Assembly: GCA_013350335.1 (NCBI GenBank)
Contig: CM023540.1
Span: 43,817,222 to 43,881,221, forward strand
Length of the DNA: 64,000 bases
From: Chimonanthus salicifolius
Taxonomy: Eukaryota; Streptophyta; Magnoliopsida; Laurales; Calycanthaceae
Direction: 5' to 3'
Made by a program: the position numbers and the translations under genes. The first letter of the stretch is position 1. The number at the start of each line of letters is the position of its first letter. The notes under the pieces were generated by a model. The model made no database searches. It saw only the letters and a list, made by a program, of their open reading frames with translations, and was not told where the DNA came from. This document shows, one piece after another, positions 60,001 through 64,000 of the stretch.

Positions 60001-60142
60001 CACATGATGGGATCATGTGTGACCCTTGGGCCCAACTGTTGATTCGGCCCAATTAGATTGCGTATGCTTGTGGTTTAGTTTACTTATAAAAAAAAAAAAA
60101 TCAGTAGCGTTCCGGGCCCACCCTTCGGGGCGGGGCGTGACA
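57057..60142 (+). mobile_element. Solo LTR B (3.1 kb) nested in LTR A
   Basis: Starts TGTAATACCCTGCCCC and ends GGGGCGTGACA, with exact TSD ttgga (57052-57056 and 60143-60147). 3086 bp, same orientation and family as LTR A. No coding sequence. Confidence 0.9.
57871..57878 (+). promoter_or_regulatory. Candidate TATA box of solo LTR B
   Basis: tataaata, preceded by ccaaaaacc, in the same position as the one in LTR A. A splice-donor-like caaggtaaccac lies about 160 bp downstream (58038). Confidence 0.6.
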
Positions 60143-61349
60143 TTGGATGACAACAGTTATGGAAAAGATGATGAATTGTGGAAATGATGATGAAATTATA
60201 CTTGATGTTGAGAATTTGTTATCAAGCATGAGATATTATATTGCAATTGTTGATTATTTTGGCTAACCTGATGTTTCATTAAACTGCATTGTTATATTTC
60301 GTTCACTGGGACTAGTTAGCTCACTCCACTCACCTTTTAGGAGATGTGCCCGAGGAGGAAAACCCTCTGTTTGAAGCTTAGGGTGGATAAGCTGCGACGT
60401 TGCTTTGGGATTCCCACTGAGGAGAATTCCCTTATTTTTGCTTTATAGTTCTTGAAACCATTCGCTTATATAAAGTATCGAGTGTGGTACTTAGTTTGCT
60501 TAAATGTGATGTATTAAACTACCATATATTCGTAGTTACTCTGATGTTGAAATAATAATTCGTTGTTGGAATTATGTGTTAATGTTTGTGTCTTTTTTGA
60601 GGTAAACTTATGGTATATGTTTAAGTCCACATGTTGAGATCATGTGTAACCTTTGGGCCTAACTGTTGATCCGGCGTAGTTAGAATTCTTGAGTTAGTTT
60701 AGTTTTAAAAAAAAAAAATCAGTCAGTGCTCCGGGCTACCTTTCGAGTCTTGGCGTGACAGACCCTGCTCGATATATCACCTGCCACCACCAACCTATAC
60801 ATCGACTATGCTTGATGTATAACTCTGGGCTCTGGGTTGGGTCAGGGTATTATAGGGAGAGAAAGAGAGGAAGGCTCCTCTTGCTTCAGATTTTCTTCTT
60901 TCTTTTGTTTTCGTCCTTGGAGCAAAAATGGAGATGGAGAAGGAGAGGAAAAAGCATCGCTTCAGTGAACCAAAGCCATTAAGGTGGAGTGTGGTGTTGC
61001 CTTTGCATTAAATGCATGAGATGGCTATAGGGAGAGGGTGGTTAGATGTCATGTCTTGCCATGTGGCATGCCATGTCATCGGTGATGTGGCCCACCTGCC
61101 ACCTCATCAGTTTATTCCTTCTAAATAAAATCCCACTAAATTAGATAATGCGTAATTAAATTACTCACTTAATCTAATTACCATTAATTTCATTTAATTG
61201 GTCAATCATCTCTCTAATTTTTTTGTTAATTAACGTTGACAATTTCCATCAACACTAAGTCTGAGTTTCTATCCTCCAAAATTTTCATTCAAATTATCCA
61301 AAGAATTACATCGGGCCACGGGATCGAATCCTCGAGTCGTTACAACGGT

Positions 61350-61929
61350 GATAACCAGGTTTGGACAGGTTAAATGGGGTTGTGGTGAACTCAATAAAAT
61401 TTCAAATCAATTAATAAATTGTGGTCTTTAAAACATGTGAGGCCTACAAAAACACCTTAATCATAAAATTCTTTGCTTGAACATTGGGAATATTAAAAAT
61501 CACTTTAATTTGATCAATTAAATTTTGTCTTTATGTCTCTCAAAATTTAATCACTTTAAATTATTTATTGATCTCTAAATATTTATATGCCTTATTTGTG
61601 CCTCAAAAAACACCTTGAGTAGAATGATCTATGTTTTAATATTAGCCCACCAAGAATGATATCAGTAAGTTCAAGCTTCCTTTTAAACTTTTGTAACATT
61701 GAAACTTGATTTTAGTTTTCTATTTTGAATAAGCAGTATTTTTATTTACAACAATATATGCTAGGTTCATAATATGATGGTTGCCAAACACACTCTTAAA
61801 TTTTCTAATATCTAATTTAGTATAATTTAATTGGCAACAAATGTCTGGTCCAAATGTTGGCTTACATAAACTTATTAAAAAATTCGAAAAGACTTGAACA
61901 CTTAAATTTTAAGTCGAGTGAGTTGATGA
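61350..61929. other. AT-rich, no gene seen
   Basis: Flank of the large nested LTR. No termini, coding or RNA signals recognised. Confidence 0.4.
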
Positions 61930-62131
61930 GTTTTTATGATTTTTTTCGAATTAGTTTTTTATGATGAAGAACTTAAGACTTCCACCTCTCTCCGAATACA
62001 AAGATTTTGGATAAAACTTCAGATGCACGAAAACCTCCGCAAGCCACGGGTATCCAGTTAGTACGGAATTCAAACCTAAGACCTCTCATTTCTGAGCTAA
62101 AGTGTCTGCCAGTTGAATTATCCCGTGTGAA
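61930..62131 (-). mobile_element. tRNA-derived SINE
   Basis: On the minus strand, a tRNA-like head has an A box taattcaactgg (62120-62109) and a B box ggtttgaattcc (62076-62065), separated by about 33 bases as in RNA polymerase III promoters. A non-tRNA body follows to about 61930. The 3' end is not clear and no TSD was found. Confidence 0.6.
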
Positions 62132-62590
62132 GTCTTTTTCCAAATTATTTTAAAAATTTACTAGAATTTATTAACTTTAAAAGATTTTAAATTAAATTTG
62201 AGTTTCATTTTATCAAACACTAATGGAAGCCCTCTATCCACTGCCTTCTTTACCATCATGTGTTCTGCTTAAGATACACCCTCCCAAAGCACGAATACAC
62301 TTCTTAATTGAGACTCTTTCTTTGTCTTGGCTGAGTTGGGTTTACACTTGAGTATTTTCCATTCAACCTAAATCTTCGAGTCATCAATAATTTGTAAAAG
62401 TTAACCGTGAGTACAATTCTTACAAGTGTAAAATCTATTCATTGAGAACAGTTCATTTTCACTTGTTTATTTTTTACTATTATATTTACTTTCTCTTCTT
62501 CATACTCATTACCTTCCTTAAGTTGGATTTACACCCAATTGAAGTGGTACTAGAATAAACTTCTTGTTGAATTAATGGTGTAGGCTAGGG
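62132..62590. other. AT-rich spacer, nothing recognised
   Basis: Ordinary sequence without coding signal between the SINE and the MITE. Confidence 0.4.
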
Positions 62591-62988
62591 TCAGGGGCCG
62601 AAAACTCTGGCGAATATCGGCCGAATTTTTTCTCTTTCTTCAAAATTCTTTTTTTTTTTTCCAGAAATCTCGATGGACCTTTTTTTGAAAAAAATCATTT
62701 AAAAAAATAAAAAGGATGTTTTTAAAAAGAATTAAAAAATATAAATATCGGCTGATATCTAGGCCGATATTCACCCGTATATGGATGAATATCGGCCGAG
62801 ATATCGACCGGATCAGCAATCGATATTTGTTTTTTTTAAATAAAAAATAAAAAATAGACCGATATTCGGCTGAATTTATTTCTCTCTAGCTGATACTTAC
62901 CGTATCGGCCAAGATATCTTGGGCGTCCAAAACCCGAGATATCTCGGCCAGTACGATACGTATCGGCCGAGATTTTAACCCCTTGCTT
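62591..62988. mobile_element. MITE rich in ATCGGCCGA palindromes
   Basis: 398 bp. Near-matching 8-base flanks ggctaggg (62583-62590) and ggctagag (62989-62996) suggest a hAT-size TSD. Terminal regions aggggccgaaaactctggcg and the inverse of gagattttaacccct form a weak inverted repeat. The interior repeats atcggccga, gatatcggc and similar at least ten times. Confidence 0.6.
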
Positions 62989-63207
62989 GGCTAGAGCTTA
63001 TCTGGATATCCACTCTCACTCTCACTTTGAAATGAAGAGAGGGATTTAATTTTGATGAGACAATTTCACTGAAGAAATTAGGAGTTATAGGAATTCAATT
63101 CAAATGAGGGATTGAGAATCTAAATGTTAAATTTTAACACATTTAATTAACTAAATTAAATGCAATTAAAATTAAGCATATATGAATTTTAATCCGTCTC
63201 AAAAATT

Positions 63208-63665
63208 AATGAATCTTCATTTGTGTCTTGAAAATTAGTTCTTTCACTTCTATGACTAATAACAGATGATGACCTATTTTAAAAAATGAAAAAAATGAAA
63301 TAGGCCTGTAAATTTTCTATCATTAAATACCTAAATAAGGAAGTAAGTTTTTATCTTGAAGCGCTTACAAATTGGAACTTTCCTTTCAATTTTGAATGCT
63401 AGGGTTACAGATTCTTTGGGGTTAAGAATGATCTCAAAAGTCTTAAGGTATATAATTTGTTTATATTGGACTTGGGCCTTTTGTTGTGATGTGGGCAAAA
63501 AAGTACAACCAATTTGAAAGGTAAAATAAAGTTGAAATCAAATCAAATGCCTACATCCTCAGTTGAAGGAGAAGATGACTTCCCACCATATCAGAAAGAA
63601 GAATGAGAGAATTAAAATATGTCTACAGAGAAATTCCATAAAAGCAAAACCCATTCCCCTAGCCT
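63208..63665 (+). repeat. Dispersed repeat, copy 2 (partner at 24590-25085)
   Basis: Same strand and same block order as the copy in intron 2 of the unnamed gene, with short gaps. It ends near the start of the next palindrome-rich segment, which seems to interrupt it. Confidence 0.88.
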
Positions 63666-63672
63666 CACTTGT

Positions 63673-64000
63673 TGGGAAATAAATCTCGGCCAATATGATA
63701 TATTTCGGATTTTTTAACATGAGATATCTCAGCTGATACAAAATGTATCGGCCATACCATAGGAATATCGGCCGATATCGCTGAGATATCGCCAATATAT
63801 ATCCGCGAATATCGTCCGATATTCGATTCTATCAGGTTTTTTTAAAAAAAAATAATGAAATATCGACAGTGGGACCAGGCCGATATCTCGACCGATAGTC
63901 ACCCATATAGGCCTAGATATCAGCCGATATTTTCGATTTCATTTCTTTTCTTTCAGAATTGGGGCTCCTATCATTTTTTATTTTTTTAAATTAGAAAAAA
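63673..64000. repeat. Second ATCGGCCGATAT-rich segment, cut by the right edge
   Basis: Words such as atatcggccgatatcg, ctgagatatcg and cgtccgatattcg recur from 63690 to 63930. It interrupts the repeat 63208-63665 after ctcacttgttg. Same family as 62591-62988, with the right end beyond the window. Confidence 0.6.

Larger units (their letters stand above)
54444..60760 (+). mobile_element. Solo LTR A (3.2 kb), split by solo LTR B
   Basis: Starts TGTAATACCCTGACCC and ends GGCGTGACA, with exact TSD gaccc (54439-54443 and 60761-60765). Its own sequence is 54444-57056 plus 60148-60760, 3226 bp, aligning along its length with LTR B. No primer site, purine tract or coding region. LTRs of this size and these ends are typical of large gypsy elements such as the Tekay/Del group; that assignment is inference. 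Confidence 0.88.
53688..60854 (-). mobile_element. TRIM whose 5' LTR is split by a nested solo LTR
   Basis: Exact TSD gggag (53683-53687 and 60855-60859). The 3' LTR is 53688-54053 (366 bp). The purine tract AAGGGGGTAGAA lies just inside it. On the minus strand the primer site TGGTATCAAAGTC lies at about 54160-54148. The 5' LTR is 54163-54443 joined to 60766-60854 (about 370 bp), cut by the insertion at 54444-60760. Its own length is about 0.85 kb and it has no coding sequence. Confidence 0.9.
47207..61344 (-). mobile_element. Large solo LTR (about 3.3 kb of its own) holding all later insertions
   Basis: On the minus strand it starts TGTAACGACTCGAGG at 61344 and ends GGGGCGTTACA at 47207. 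Flanks acgat (47202-47206) and acggt (61345-61349) match at 4 of 5 bases. Removing the insertions at 48231-51843 and 53688-60854 leaves about 3.3 kb, the same size as the two solo LTRs nested inside it, with the same type of ends. No gag-pol is present. The distance between ends relies on my reading of the insertions as later, which their own TSDs support. Confidence 0.65.

Noticed and set aside
59144..60400. Apparent start of a third LTR copy near 60143
   Set aside because: It is the right part of LTR A resuming after LTR B; TSDs and alignment order explain it.

Overview
This is plant nuclear DNA, almost certainly from a flowering plant with large, transposon-filled introns. The evidence is a spliced coatomer alpha-subunit gene with plant-type sequence, plant LINE and LTR-retrotransposon proteins, LTR primer sites for initiator Met-tRNA, and MULE and hAT elements. 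The species cannot be told from the window. Only two host genes are supported. Most of the rest is transposable elements, many placed here by their own termini and target-site duplications (TSDs) rather than by coding content.

Layout. (1) 1-5481: a minus-strand Ty1/copia element, cut by the left edge and broken by stops and frameshifts. It sits in a plus-strand LINE tail (5482-5897), which abuts a degraded minus-strand LINE (about 5899-12010). That LINE carries a 488-bp TRIM (7246-7733). (2) 14066-30492: the last five recognisable exons of an unnamed plus-strand plant gene. Its introns hold an 8.5-kb gypsy-type element (14613-23129) with a nested LTR pair (16605-20644), a solo LTR (27510-28700) and other repeats. 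(3) 31630-33027: TRIM LTR pieces. 33600-34160: a segment that looks organellar, with a 3 x 50 bp tandem repeat. (4) 34764-41910: the coatomer alpha (alpha-COP) gene, three exons, 1218 codons, apparently intact. (5) 42547-46740: DNA transposons. A MULE with a 9-bp TSD contains a second MULE with its own 9-bp TSD, and the inner one has captured a UDP-glycosyltransferase gene fragment (Pack-MULE). A hAT element with an exact 8-bp TSD follows. (6) 47207-61344: one large nest. A minus-strand solo LTR of about 3.3 kb was split by a 3.6-kb non-coding LTR element (48231-51843) and by a TRIM (53688-60854). The TRIM's LTR was split by another solo LTR (54444-60760), which was split in turn by a related solo LTR (57057-60142). 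TSDs support each step. (7) 61350-64000: a tRNA-derived SINE, a MITE rich in ATCGGCCGA words and a copy of a repeat also found at 24590-25085.

Alpha-COP is the scaffold and cargo-binding subunit of the COPI coat. The upstream gene encodes a charged helical C-terminus of unknown role. No functional link between the two is visible beyond adjacency on the same strand.

The most unusual signal is that several unrelated-looking non-coding retroelement segments each carry a dense cluster of their own short palindromic word: YTCGGAYGATCCGAR at 55731-56117, TCGATGTATCGA types at 52715-53420 and 53900-54020, AGATCT at 49575-50228, and ATCGGCCGAT at 62600-62980 and 63680-63930. I know of no name for this.
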